Source: Allodiplogaster sudhausi (lineage: Eukaryota; Nematoda; Chromadorea; Rhabditida; Diplogasteridae). From it: DNA of 64,000 nt. The stretch spans positions 167,001 through 231,000 of the forward strand of contig CALZFC010000093.1 in NCBI GenBank assembly GCA_945643635.1, given 5' to 3'. This document shows, one piece after another, positions 53,808 to 62,619 of this stretch (position 1 is the stretch's first letter; every line of letters starts with the position of its first letter). The translations under genes were made by a program, and so were the position numbers. Below the pieces are notes generated by a model that searched no databases, had not been told where the DNA came from, and was given only the letters and a program-made list of their open reading frames with translations.

Positions 53808-53897
53808 CGGCTTTTCGACATAGAGACGCTTGCCTTCAATGATGAGAATGACGTCGGAGTAGTTTGACTTCGGGACCGTGAAGTCACGACGAGGAGC
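53808..53897 (-). pseudogene. Duplicate of the first BTB exon: alternative exon or remnant
   Basis: On the minus strand this reads APRRDFTVPKSNYSDVIL followed by IIEGKRLYVEKP and a GTAGCC donor, a close copy of BTB exon 1 (53,349-53,441). The copy includes the downstream intron flank (AAATAAAGGCTACC against AAATAAAGCTACC), so the duplicated piece is about 140 bp or more. It is 90 nt and ends in phase 0, so it could splice to the BTB exon at 53,214 in place of exon 1. The frame is open further upstream (DFIFSNK) but has no nearby ATG. It may be an alternative exon needing a start further upstream, or the stump of a duplicated gene. Confidence 0.7.
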
Positions 53898-54011
53898 CTT
53901 GTTGGAAAAAATGAAATCTTCAAAAAAAAATTTTATTACAATTTATGTACATAGATTATCCCGTTGAACACAAGCAAAGCCAAAATTGCGAAGTTGCGTA
54001 TTACCCTATGA

Positions 54012-54369
54012 GTCAGTGGGCGAGAGAGTGGAAAGCGCGAAAAAAAACGGTGGATACCCAACCGTGTCACGTGGAACTACTCTAAAAAGTACGAGAAATC
54101 TACTCGTCCAGCAAAGGGCAGCTACTATTTGGCAATTTCTTCAAGCGCATATGAAGCCCTATGTAAGATACATACATATGTAGCTAAATGCAGAGAAATC
54201 CCAATTCAATCGCCGCACTTTCGAGACTTCACAAGATCTTTAATGACGTTTTGTGCAGAAGAAAGCATAGTGGTTGGTGGAAAAACGTCGAGAATTCATA
54301 AAGAGGCTCATCACCTTATTAGTACTGCGAAAGCAGAATTTTCTCTCCATGAGCTTCGTCGGAGACAGG
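54012..54369 (+). CDS. Unrecognised open exon-like frame, possibly coding
   Basis: After a TGA at 54,009 this frame stays open for 119 codons and then meets a near-ideal donor, ACAGG|GTGAGT, at 54,370. If unspliced it runs on to a TAA at 54,417. The translation is mixed in composition and not low complexity, with stretches such as KRWIPNRVTWNYSKKYEKS and SRIHKEAHHLISTAKAEF. There is no ATG near its start, so it would have to be an internal exon or a degraded gene. I recognise no family, and downstream exons were not found. Confidence 0.3.
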
Positions 54370-54417
54370 GTGAGTTTTATCATATTTTTAACCAACTAAG
54401 GTATCTTGCGCATAATT

Positions 54418-55279
54418 AACAACTAAAAGGACGAAATGAAAATGTTCACGGAGGCATGAAAATTATTTATTCATTACGGACATGGCAAGTATCGCATAAC
54501 TATTCCTCCGAAACATCTCCTTAGCACAGTTGGACAAATGCTTCATGGCGCGTATAATTCATGGATTCAGTTGATTCGTGATTTTGCATGCATCCTATTC
54601 TGTTCTGAATCTAAAAGCTGCCTGTTGTTAAAGGAGGTCTCCGGCGAATAATTAACACATCGTTTTTTAAGCATAGATCAGTTCGTCTCAGCGTAAAACT
54701 TAGATAGGGAAAGTTTTAAAGAATTTAATCTTATCATTCCAGAATTAAAGTCATTTTAAATATCACGGGTAGAGAATTAGCTACTGTAGTTCTGAGCACC
54801 TCCTATTTTGCATCGCTCGGTCGCATCAAAAACACCAAATCCAGCCATTTTGAAAAGAAGATCTGTGTATAGCAAAACCGAGTAAGCCCGACCACTATTC
54901 TTCAAAGCGTGCATATGGGATCCCGCAACCGACATTGGCTGGAATTTTCTCAACACGTCAGCTCCCTATGCAATTTTTTGACCTCAAATTTCTGTGGAGA
55001 GAGTGCAAGGGCAGCAGCACTGAAATGAGAGGATCACAGCCTTCCGAAAACGTGACGGGTAGAGAACTAGGCATATTTTAGCCAGTGGCAGCTTGAGGAA
55101 CTTCCGTGCGGGACACTTCTTGGGTCAAATGCCTATTTTGAATTGCTTGCCCCAACATTCGCCGGAGACTTCCTTTAATAGATTAATGGAAAGTACATAT
55201 AATGGACAAGCCCATTGCAGCGCCACTGCACCCATTCATTCGGTGGTGTTGTTTGCAGCTCATGAAAAAAAAATACATT
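54418..55279. other. Gap with no supported gene
   Basis: About 860 bp of mixed composition. The motif ACGGGTAGAGAA[T/C]TAG occurs twice, at about 54,764 and 55,057, suggesting a small dispersed duplication. Short open frames on the plus strand (for example 55,093-55,362) overlap the 3' end of the Ly6-like gene and are not supported. Confidence 0.5.
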
Positions 55280-55860
55280 TCATTTATTCGTGTAATCAAA
55301 AAGCGGAGAATCTAGGCCTTGGCCCGGTTTGCAGAGATCGCTGTCGCAGCACACGAAATTGAAGTTGCGAGGGCCGCGCGCTTTCGCGTAATCACGGAGC
55401 TTCTAAACGAAAAAAGCCGATTAATATTACTGATGCTTCACTCAATTTATATGCTATATTTAGAGTTTAAATAATGCATACAAATTAGATGATTCACCTC
55501 CTCAAGGGCGACACAATCCGCTGCGCATCCTCTGAATTTTCGGCGTCCCTCGTCGTCTTCTCCAGCGGCCTGCAAATCATTGCTCGCCTTACTCATTCAA
55601 GTTATTTACTTTACAATTTCTTTGAGTAATGATACAAAATTATGCTCAAAGAAATTGAAAGTCTACTTACAGAATTAATCAAATCTTAATTAAGAATAAT
55701 TATATACCATAAAGCAGTGAGTCTTATCCGCTGGACACGTTTCGGGGGGCGCCATCGTGACAGCTTTCGTCTCGAGACCGGAATAGCATTCGAGGGCCGA
55801 GATGGAGCAAGTGACGACAACCAAGAGAAGAAGACAGAGACGACCGATTCCCGTCGACAT
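55280..55860 (-). CDS. Small secreted Ly6/three-finger-like protein, 3 exons, 115 aa
   Basis: Exons in coding order: 55860-55708, 55569-55498, 55402-55280, all phase 0 (donors GTATAT and GTGAAT). Residues 1-22 form a signal peptide with a LLLLVVV core and probable cleavage after SISA. The mature part has eight cysteines (25, 42, 49, 66, 70, 93, 94, 99) ending in CCDSDLC, which fits the Ly6/uPAR three-finger signature ECY...C...C...C...C...CC...DLC. There is no hydrophobic C-terminal tail, so it is probably secreted and not GPI-anchored. Members of this fold are extracellular ligands or modulators of receptors; the partner is unknown here. The poly(A) signal AATAAA overlaps the last two codons. 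A TATA box lies about 106 bp upstream, and an orphan copy of this promoter lies near 58.7 kb. Confidence 0.85.
55283..55288 (-). terminator. Poly(A) signal overlapping the last two Ly6 codons
   Basis: The minus strand reads AATAAA as codons Asn114-Lys115, immediately before the TGA stop, implying a 3' UTR of perhaps 10-30 nt. No other AATAAA follows closely. Confidence 0.55.
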
Positions 55861-55965
55861 CTACAAGGATAGTGGTGAGGAGGGATGCTACTGGCAAAGC
55901 TAACACTGAATGTGGAGCGAGATTGAAGCCGGAGAAGACAATGATTATTTCACGAAATCGGTAGG

Positions 55966-55973
55966 TTTATATA
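55966..55973 (-). promoter_or_regulatory. TATA box of Ly6-like gene
   Basis: The minus strand reads TATATAAA, about 106 bp upstream of the ATG. It is embedded in a block (55,887-56,025) that is duplicated at 58,651-58,790. Confidence 0.7.
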
Positions 55974-56384
55974 GGGCTCGGATGAGGAAGAATTTCGCAT
56001 AAAGCTATGTAATTCAAGCAATAGTTTCTTCAGTTTTATTCGAGTTCCTATACAAACTGACAGTCTCGACTTGCACTTACTACACTGTCCGAAAGCCAAA
56101 TAGAACCCCAAATTGTCAGTTGAATGTGCCTCATCGCGAATTGGTACCAAGCGATTTTTCTCGCCGCAACTATCGCTTTGTTCATCGGATATTTCAAGGC
56201 AATCGCTGAGTGAAGATCACATCATAATCTTCCCTTTTCAAAGCTTTTCTCGGAGAAACATATCTCAATTTCCTTAGCTCCAGATCTCGTAAGGTTAAAT
56301 ATTTTTATGGAACTTGGAAACTCAGTGCAAACTGTCTTGGGCGATACCCAAATAGCGTCCTTGCTCGCTGCGCTAGCACTGCAG

Positions 56385-56620
56385 AAAAGAAGGAAGAGGG
56401 AGAGAAAGAGGAGAAGAAGGAAGATGGAGGAAAGGTGGAGGAGAATGGAAAAGAAGAGGAAGAAAAGAAGGAGAGAAGGGAGACCTGTGCAGCTGCGGAG
56501 AATGTATGACGGAGCAGGAGTGAGTGAGAGAGAGAGTGGGAGAATAGAGTGAGAGAGAGAAAGAGAGATAGAAAGAGAGAGTGAGGGAGTAAGAGAGAGA
56601 GAGAGTGAGAGAGTACTGTA
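56385..56620 (+). repeat. GA-rich purine tract
   Basis: A strand-asymmetric run of G and A with repeated GAGAGA and AAGAGG blocks. It lies upstream of the Ly6 promoter (transcribed leftward) and of the 57.3-kb gene (transcribed rightward). Confidence 0.85.
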
Positions 56621-57048
56621 GATAAGTTGCAATTATGGTACTTACTTACTCTATTTTTTCTTCTATTTCTCCTTTTCACTGAGATGGTCATATTAATCAT
56701 GCCTGCTTTTTTCCATTTACTTTACCGTATTGTTCACGCGGTTATTTTCGCCGTTTACTATTTTTCCTCTAGTAAAATTGTATTTTAGTTTTATTATCTA
56801 AATTAACTTCGTCAACTCCTACGTGTCGGATTCGTTCTTTATCTATTTAATGGATGCTATGAGGTGTCTCAAAGCAAGGGTCCTTTTTTTATCAACAATC
56901 AATGATTCATATGGCTCACAAATAGTCTATGTGAGTGGTTAGCCATAAACTCTCCTAGGAGAATAGCACAAATCGACTAGACTTTGTATTCAACCCCACC
57001 CCTCCCCCTCCAGTATTCAATGCAAAAGTCGAAAACACTCGAAAATTC

Positions 57049-57059
57049 TTGGCGGGAAA
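57049..57059 (+). promoter_or_regulatory. E2F-like site
   Basis: TTGGCGGGAAA matches the classic E2F core (TTTGGCGGGAAA less one base), 270 bp upstream of the ATG at 57,330. It stands out as an isolated GC block in AT-rich DNA. A single match of this length can occur by chance. Confidence 0.3.
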
Positions 57060-57329
57060 TTCAAACAATACAGTAGTCAGCGACCTTATCTTTGGCAATA
57101 CATAAAAGAGTAATCAGTTTACCGTCTTTTTGCCCCAAACTCGTCATAATGTTACAATATTCTCTTTTTTCTTGTTTAGTCGTTTACCTATTTTATTTCC
57201 TCTTTTAACCGCCGTACTTTATTTATAACAGCACGAACTCTTACATATGCTGTTCGTAATGCTTTTAAGATGTATGGCCTATTGTTCCCCTTCTTGTATC
57301 AACTGGCTTTGTTTTTTGACAATACGCAG

Positions 57330-58389
57330 ATGGAAGAGCAGTCGAACGACTTTTGCCCAGTGGCGACAGTTGAGGACGCCTTCATGGAGTATCGTAGAGA
57401 GGTAAGTGTTTTTTTTATTTGTTCAGTTTATTAATGTCTTATTTCTTAATATAAGTGTTAAAATTTAATTTTAGCTTTTTCCTGAGTGTGACCAACTCGC
57501 GGCGAAGAAAGGCAAATTTGTCGCGAAGAAAAAGGAAAAGAAGGCCAGTTAACAAGGATATTTTTTTGGATGATGTATTCAATCAATCAATCGGCGCTTT
57601 ATGTCAATGGGTTAATTAATTCCGTGAAGCGCCATGACATAATTCATTATTTGTTAAACTATAACTACTCGAATACATCTTACCTTGCCTAATGTCTGTT
57701 CACTTTCAGAACGGTGAAAACGAGGCGAAAGACACAGGTGGCATGTGCGCCGAGGAGACGGCTCCTCCGCTCGAACTCGCTGAGTACCGCAGCAAGGCAA
57801 GCTTATAGTCGAAAAAACAGGGATGTCCTAAAGCAATGCCGCCCGGTCCTCGTCTTGCAAAAATCCATGCCCAATATCTCCAAAAGCAGGCCCGGGCCTC
57901 GTTTTCTAGATCCCTGATCGTAAGCCCAAATTCCTTTCCTTGTGCTACCCTCGCTTGAAGTAAGCGCAGGGAGCGCAGGATAGATTTGGTTTGAGTCTGA
58001 AGACTGGTCAACTTCTCTACTGGTCAACTTGCAGTGTACCCACAATCAGAAGAAGAATGAACAGCCCCCTCCTCCCCCCATTCACTTCTACATCGCTGCC
58101 AAGGACATTCGCTTCAAGGAGCAATTGGTCGCCGAGGAACAAGGATGGGTCAGCGAGCGAGCAGTGATGACGTCACTTGTCGAGCAGTGATGACGTCACT
58201 GGTCGAGCAGTGATGACGTCACTGGTCGAGCAGTGATGACGTCACTGGTCGAGCAGTGATGACGTCACTGGTCGAGCAGTGATGACGTCACTGGTTATCA
58301 AGAAAGAAGAGATCTACTCTAGTGAGTTCATTCATTATGCGTCTCCATTTCAGGTGGACGATGGCACTCCGTTGGCGCCGATCTTCTGA
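57330..58389 (+). CDS. Unrecognised small protein gene with alternative 3' exons
   Basis: Exon a (57330-57401, MEEQSNDFCPVATVEDAFME...) starts with ATG directly after a CAG acceptor, fitting trans-splicing. It has a GTAAGT donor and is in phase 0 with two alternatives. Exon b (57475-57552, TTTTAG acceptor) reads LFPECDQLAAKKGKFVAKKK and ends in TAA after a Lys-rich tail, giving 49 aa. Exons c (57710-57796), d (58035-58148) and e (58354-58389) also join in phase 0 and end in TGA, giving 102 aa with EQPPPPPIHFYIAAKDIRFK and VDDGTPLAPIF. The c donor is GC (AAG|GCAAGC). The last intron holds six CRE sites. Exons a and c have loosely similar ends (EYRRE, EYRSK). No domain is recognised. Two separate genes remain possible, because exon c has no ATG at its start. 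Confidence 0.6.
58159..58296 (+). repeat. Six 23-bp tandem repeats, each with a full CRE site
   Basis: Six consecutive units of GAGCAGTGATGACGTCACTG plus GTC. Each contains the palindromic CRE/ATF site TGACGTCA, at 58,168, 58,191, 58,214, 58,237, 58,260 and 58,283. Unit 1 differs by one base (CTTGTC) and unit 6 ends GGTT. The array lies in the last intron of the gene above; the 23-bp period and in-unit TGA codons rule out coding use. Full CRE sites bind CREB/ATF bZIP dimers (family knowledge), so this could be a dense intronic enhancer or simply a minisatellite whose unit contains the motif. Confidence 0.95.
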
Positions 58390-58481
58390 ATGGCCTCTGC
58401 TCTCACAATCAAATCGAACTCGAGTCAATCCATGTGCCCACTCGAATTCCTCTCCCACTCAAATGCCTCCTCTCTCACTCT

Positions 58482-58487
58482 AATAAA
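58482..58487 (+). terminator. Poly(A) signal of the 57.3-58.4 kb gene
   Basis: AATAAA 93 bases after the TGA of exon e. Confidence 0.65.
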
Positions 58488-58650
58488 GCTAGCCATTCTC
58501 CTAAAATAGTGAATTAAGACAAGTCATACAATTCTGCAAAATTCTGCTGAGGTCAACTCTTTCCCTCTCTCTCTATCCCTCTCTCTCTCTATCTCTAGCG
58601 CATGCGAAGCCTTTTGTAAGATAAATATAAAATGGTAAATACAGAATTAT

Positions 58651-58790
58651 GTTACTGGCAAAGCTTACACTTGAAGGTGGAAGGAGATGGAAGACGGAGA
58701 AGAGAATGATTTTTTCACGAAATCGGTAGGTTTATATAGGGCTCGGCTGAGGAAGAATTTCGCATAAAGCTATGTAAATCAGGCAATAGT
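58651..58790 (-). repeat. Orphan duplicate of the Ly6-like gene promoter
   Basis: This 140-bp block matches 55,887-56,025 with about 14 differences and one indel by eye. The core from TTCACGAAATCGGTAGG through the TATA element (58,731-58,738) to the following GGGCTCGG is identical. It has the same orientation, but no signal peptide or Ly6 exon follows on the minus strand. It is probably what remains of a duplicated Ly6 paralogue. Confidence 0.88.
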
Positions 58791-59806
58791 GCAGATAGGC
58801 AAATGAATACAAGAGGATAGCAGCTAAAAATTTGGTGTTTTTCACAACAGACAAAGGATTTGTCCTGGAATTTAGCATATTCTATTTTTTGCCGTTCCTG
58901 ATGATCGGCAAAATTGCCAAAACACTGATTAGGCAAATTTTTCTTTCATTAGGAATGGGAAACAGTGGAATATCCAAATTCGAGTACAAAAGTTTTGCCT
59001 AGTACTGAAATTTTTAAAGTACAAAACAAAGGGTATTGGGAAAGGCAAATAAATTATCTGTGAGCGAGACTAAAGTGAGTCTATTGCGTCAAGAAATCAG
59101 AAGTATTCAATATATTGATTCTAATGGTAAGCATTCAAAATTATTATGTAATAAAGTAGATGCATAATTGAGATCTTACATGAGAGTTTCGCCCTGCGCT
59201 CGATTATCCTCAAATCCAATCAAGCGACGCTGCTTCTGGTTAGAGCTCCCAAAAGAACCCTTAGTGGCTGAAAGTTGGGACTCTGACTTATTTGCAATTG
59301 TCAAGGGGTACTTAGCAACTTTTATATAGGGTATGTGCGCTATACGAGCACTAGAGATGGCTTTGATCTCTTCAAAGTATATGACGCAAAACTAGCGTTA
59401 CATGACGAAGATGTAAGATTCCAAGGCACCGTATCTCAGCCCCGAGGGGACTCATTCGCTTGTTCATTCAACTTAAAGAACTCGACTCGAGATATCGTAA
59501 CTTTATACCCTAAAGTGCAACTTAGGAATAACGCACCTCATTGCTTTGTGATAATCGCTAAAAAAAAATCTTTTTTAAACTTTTACTTTTGATGTATAGA
59601 TTGGACTATGTATGTATCAGTGACTCAAAAATCATGAATAAATTTGACTTTGCTCTCGAGTAGAATTAATCACGCTGTAAATCAATTATGAAGATCAAGC
59701 TTAATTGTACAGAGGGACTTCTTCAAATTATCATTTCAATGCATATTTTTTTGGTTCTGTGGAACCAAATTCATGTAGAAACACAAGAATATTCAGCCGG
59801 CCGGCC
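58791..59806. other. Gap with no supported gene
   Basis: A plus-strand frame at 59,335-59,592 is open for 85 codons (GFDLFKVYDAKLALHDED among others), but it begins after a TAG at 59,326 with no ATG in frame and no clear splice sites. I see no recognised element in the remainder. Confidence 0.45.
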
Positions 59807-59812
59807 TTTATT
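59807..59812 (-). terminator. Poly(A) signal of membrane-protein gene
   Basis: The minus strand reads AATAAA 80 bases past the TAG stop at 59,892-59,894. Confidence 0.7.
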
Positions 59813-59891
59813 TCTTCGAGTGGGGTGATAGGGAATGGAAAGGGGGAAGGGTGATCCGGAGAGGCGAAGGAGCTCCTTGGCCTCCTAGTTA

Positions 59892-61679
59892 CTAGGCCTC
59901 GTACGGCTCGCGCGAGCCGAAGAGGAAGAGGCCGAGAGCCTTGGCGTAGAGGAATCCCGTCAGGTACGCCAGCTGGTAGAAGTGCGCCGGCTGAAAATAA
60001 CAATGTTTAATTTTCTGATTTTTCCTTTATATCATAAATACATTCCACATTCCAAAGTAATCGTTTGACCTCGGCACCGTGGGCGTAGATGTACTGGAGC
60101 ACCACGAAGCCTGCGAGCGAATAGAAGGTCGCGAAGGCCAGGTACGACATGGAGACCTCAAATGACAAATCTTTATCAATTATATATTATTTATTTCAAA
60201 AATTATAAGAAAATCCGAATATATTCAGTATATTTTTCTGACCGAGCCGAGAAGGACGCCAACGGCGAAGAGCGAAGCGTCTGCTACGCCGAGGGAAGCC
60301 GCGAGCAGGTTCACGCGGGAAGAGCCGACGGCGGGAGCGGCGTACTGTAAGAAGGGATACGGTAGGATGTGGGAGGTTACTGGATACGGTATCATTCGCC
60401 TAGCATCTCAGATCAACAGACATAGTAGGCAATTCCAGAGATGGCCGGGAGGAGGAAGGCGATGGGCTCAGCGTTGATGTATAGATGAGCGAAGGTTGAG
60501 CCGAGCAAGAGACCGGCGAGGCTGGCGTAGCCGAGGAGAGCGAAGCGGGCATCCTTGTCCACTAGAGAGGACTGCAACAGTTTATTTTCACTTTATTTTT
60601 CTGATTGTCATTTTAAACCTACATATTGCTCAAATTTTAACAGCAAATAGAATTGAATAAATGCACGTACTCCCTTGAGGGAGTAGTGGTAGGCGTAGAG
60701 GGGCACGGCGACGAGGGCAGCGAAGGCAGCACCGAAGCCGCCGAGGAAGGCGCCGACGAAGTGGTGGAGGAGATTGGCGCCGAGGGAGAAGGACACAGAC
60801 GCCGCCAGCACGAGCACCGAAGACCACAGAAAGATGGAGAGAACCTGCAAGAATTGACAGATTATTAATAATGCCAATGATTAACAAAGAACAAATTTCG
60901 ATCATTTGAATTTTTCATTATCGAAAGATGGAGAGATGTAAACATCAAAACATGTTTCTTATATAAATTCCAGCGCGTACGAAATGTGTAGAAACCTTCG
61001 CCGGTGGCGCGGCGGCGTCGACCGTGCTGGAAAGGACGGCAATGGCGGCGTCCTTCTGGGCGAGCAGCGAGGATTGGAAGGAGGCGACCAGCTCCTGGGC
61101 GGACTGCAAGGCAAAATGATCCTTTTCAAGATTGGAATGCGAGAGGGCAAAACAACAGAAATGAAAGGAAAGGCTGACTCCTTGGAGGGCGAGTGCCTTG
61201 GCCTTGAACTCGTCGCCGGCGCTCTGGAACTCGCCGCCGTACTGCTTTAGAAGGGCGACCGGGTCGGCTCCCCCGGAGGCGGAGGCGGGAAGGACAGGAG
61301 CGTCTGCGGCGGGAGCGGGGGCTTCCGCGGCGGCTGGGGAAGCTTCGGGGGCGGCGGGGGCAGCTTCGGGGTCGGCGTCCTTCCGGGCGAGCAGCGAGGC
61401 TTTTAAGGAGGCGACCAGCTCCTGCAAGGCAAAATGATCCTTTTCAAGATTAGAATGCGAGAGGGCAAAACAGCAGAAATGAAAGCAAGAACTGACTCGT
61501 TGGAGGGCGAGTGCCTTGGCCTTGGACTCGTCGATGGCGATCCGAAACTCGACGCCGTACTGCTTGAAGCGGGAGGCCGGGTTCGCTCCCTCGAAGGCGG
61601 AGGCGGGAGGGACAGGAGCGTCTGCGGCGGGGGCAGCTTCGGGGGCGGCGGGGGCAGCGTCGATTGCAGCGTCAGCCAT
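59892..61679 (-). CDS. Multipass membrane protein with duplicated Ala/Pro-rich N-terminus, 8 exons, 381 aa
   Basis: Exons in coding order: 61679-61497, 61421-61179, 61103-60996, 60844-60671, 60571-60422, 60344-60243, 60156-60070, 59990-59892; all junctions are phase 0. Residues 1-178 contain two copies of an Ala/Pro-rich stretch followed by a charged, probably helical segment (KQYG.EF...DE.KAKALALQ, then ELVAS....LLA.KDA). Residues 179-381 hold about seven hydrophobic segments (roughly 179-201, 207-230, 244-263, 267-286, 297-319, 321-343, 353-375), separated by short loops such as SSLVDKDAR and EPYEA at the end. I do not recognise the family; the seven-helix layout is only superficially like Bax-inhibitor-type proteins. 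The start ATG lies 75 bp after a TATAAAA box. The first two introns are 75 nt, open in frame and near copies, so intron retention would add 25 residues without a shift. Intracellular location is unknown. Confidence 0.85.
61060..61640 (-). repeat. 318-bp tandem exon-intron duplication inside membrane-protein gene
   Basis: The donors (61,496 and 61,178) and acceptors (61,422 and 61,104) of introns 1 and 2 are each exactly 318 bp apart. Introns 1 and 2 are both 75 nt and differ at six positions. The adjoining exon stretch of 96 nt differs at about 17 positions, most of them changing amino acids. The second copy has three extra residues (SAQ) after the intron. Confidence 0.9.
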
Positions 61680-61753
61680 GGAGAGAGGGAGCGAGATGAC
61701 GAGTGGAAGAGAAGGAAGTGAAGAGCTGTGAGTGAAATGACAGCCAGCGCTGC

Positions 61754-61760
61754 TTTTATA
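61754..61760 (-). promoter_or_regulatory. TATA box of membrane-protein gene
   Basis: The minus strand reads TATAAAA followed by GCAGCG, 75 bp upstream of the ATG. The sperm-protein gene has TATAAAA followed by GCGGCA at a similar distance. Confidence 0.7.
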
Positions 61761-61867
61761 CTGCCCAATTTGCACTTTGTCCTCACTTCTCGGAAGTCTA
61801 TGAAAACTTTACACTATTTTACACTAGAACTAATTTTTGCAAATTTCTTGATTTTTCCGAAAACTTA

Positions 61868-62216
61868 TACCGTATTTTCTCTATTAGTACCCTCACCCTT
61901 TATTAGAACCCCCCCCCCTCTAATAGTACCCCCCCCCCCAATAGTCCTCCTGGAGGCATGGGGAACTCTTACCAATGAACTAATGCCAAATTCATGTTAA
62001 ATCTGTTGTAAAACCTATATTCCAGTGATGATTCCATTGAATTCGGGCTACGATTCTTCTTTTTTGGGAATAAAATGTTGCTATTAAACATTGAGTGACT
62101 CACATTTAAAAATAGTAGCCCTCCCTCTAATAGAACCCCTCCCTCTAATAGTGCCCCCCTCCCGCAAGGGTATTGAAAAATAGAACCCCCGGGGTACTAA
62201 TAGAGAAAATACGGTA
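61868..62216. mobile_element. MITE-like element with perfect 23-25-bp terminal inverted repeats
   Basis: Left end 61,868-61,892 and right end 62,192-62,216 are exact reverse complements (25 bp), beginning TACCGTATTTTCTCTATTAG. If the outer TA is a target-site duplication, the inverted repeats are 23 bp starting CCGTATTTTC. The inside has no ORF and carries subterminal repeats of CCTCTAATAG followed by AACCCC or TACCCC. This layout fits a non-autonomous DNA transposon of a TA-inserting group (Tc1/mariner, including pogo/Tigger types). The exact family is not proved, and no transposase is present in the window. Confidence 0.85.
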
Positions 62217-62619
62217 ATATATTTGAAGAAAAAAATCGAATAAAATGTTCGTTTTCAAAGTTCATCGAATTTTCTAGGTTCAACCCAACATACATAGCTT
62301 CTCAAGATGATAAACTTGCTTCTAAGAGTCATAATACACATATCGCAGCATCATTTTTATTTTCTCAATCGGAGAGTCTTTTTTCGACTCATTCTTGATA
62401 CGATTGCCTTGGAAGACTCGGAGAAAAATATATAAAAGACTTGATGAAAAGCTTGGCTGAAGTACAGTCCCGCCCAGGATCTTGGTACCAAGGAGGGATC
62501 GGATGCATCGGAGGGATCCAAATGCATCCTCGTTAATAACTATTGTTCAAGGGAAAAATAAAAATATTTTGAATGGTACATTAGGTTGCTTTTAGAGAGC
62601 GGATGCTACTGTTAAAAAA
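62217..62619. other. Gap, no gene seen
   Basis: AT-rich DNA with no coding frame. At 62,491-62,530 the motif GGAGGGATC followed by ATGCATC occurs twice in tandem. Confidence 0.5.

Larger units (their letters stand above)
56026..57329. other. Gap with purine-rich tract; weak ORF only
   Basis: The plus strand is strongly GA-rich from about 56,385 to 56,620. The frame 56,307-56,552 (+) starts with ATG and reads MELGNSVQTVLGDTQIASLL before turning into an Arg/Lys/Glu repeat dictated by the purine tract; I do not accept it as a gene. The rest, to 57,329, is AT-rich and shows no coding frame. It contains an E2F-like site listed separately. Confidence 0.5.

Noticed and set aside
56222..56700. Minus-strand Ser/Leu/Phe-rich frames resembling secreted or membrane proteins
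   Set aside because: They are the complement of the GA-rich purine tract; the hydrophobic look comes from CT-repeat codons.
59335..59592. 85-codon plus-strand frame
   Set aside because: It has no in-frame ATG, no clear acceptor and no recognised family.
60945..61786. A single 276-codon exon covering the first part of the membrane-protein gene
   Set aside because: The frame is open only because introns 1 and 2 are 75 nt without stops; near-identical splice signals and the internal duplication favour spliced exons, with retention kept as a hypothesis.
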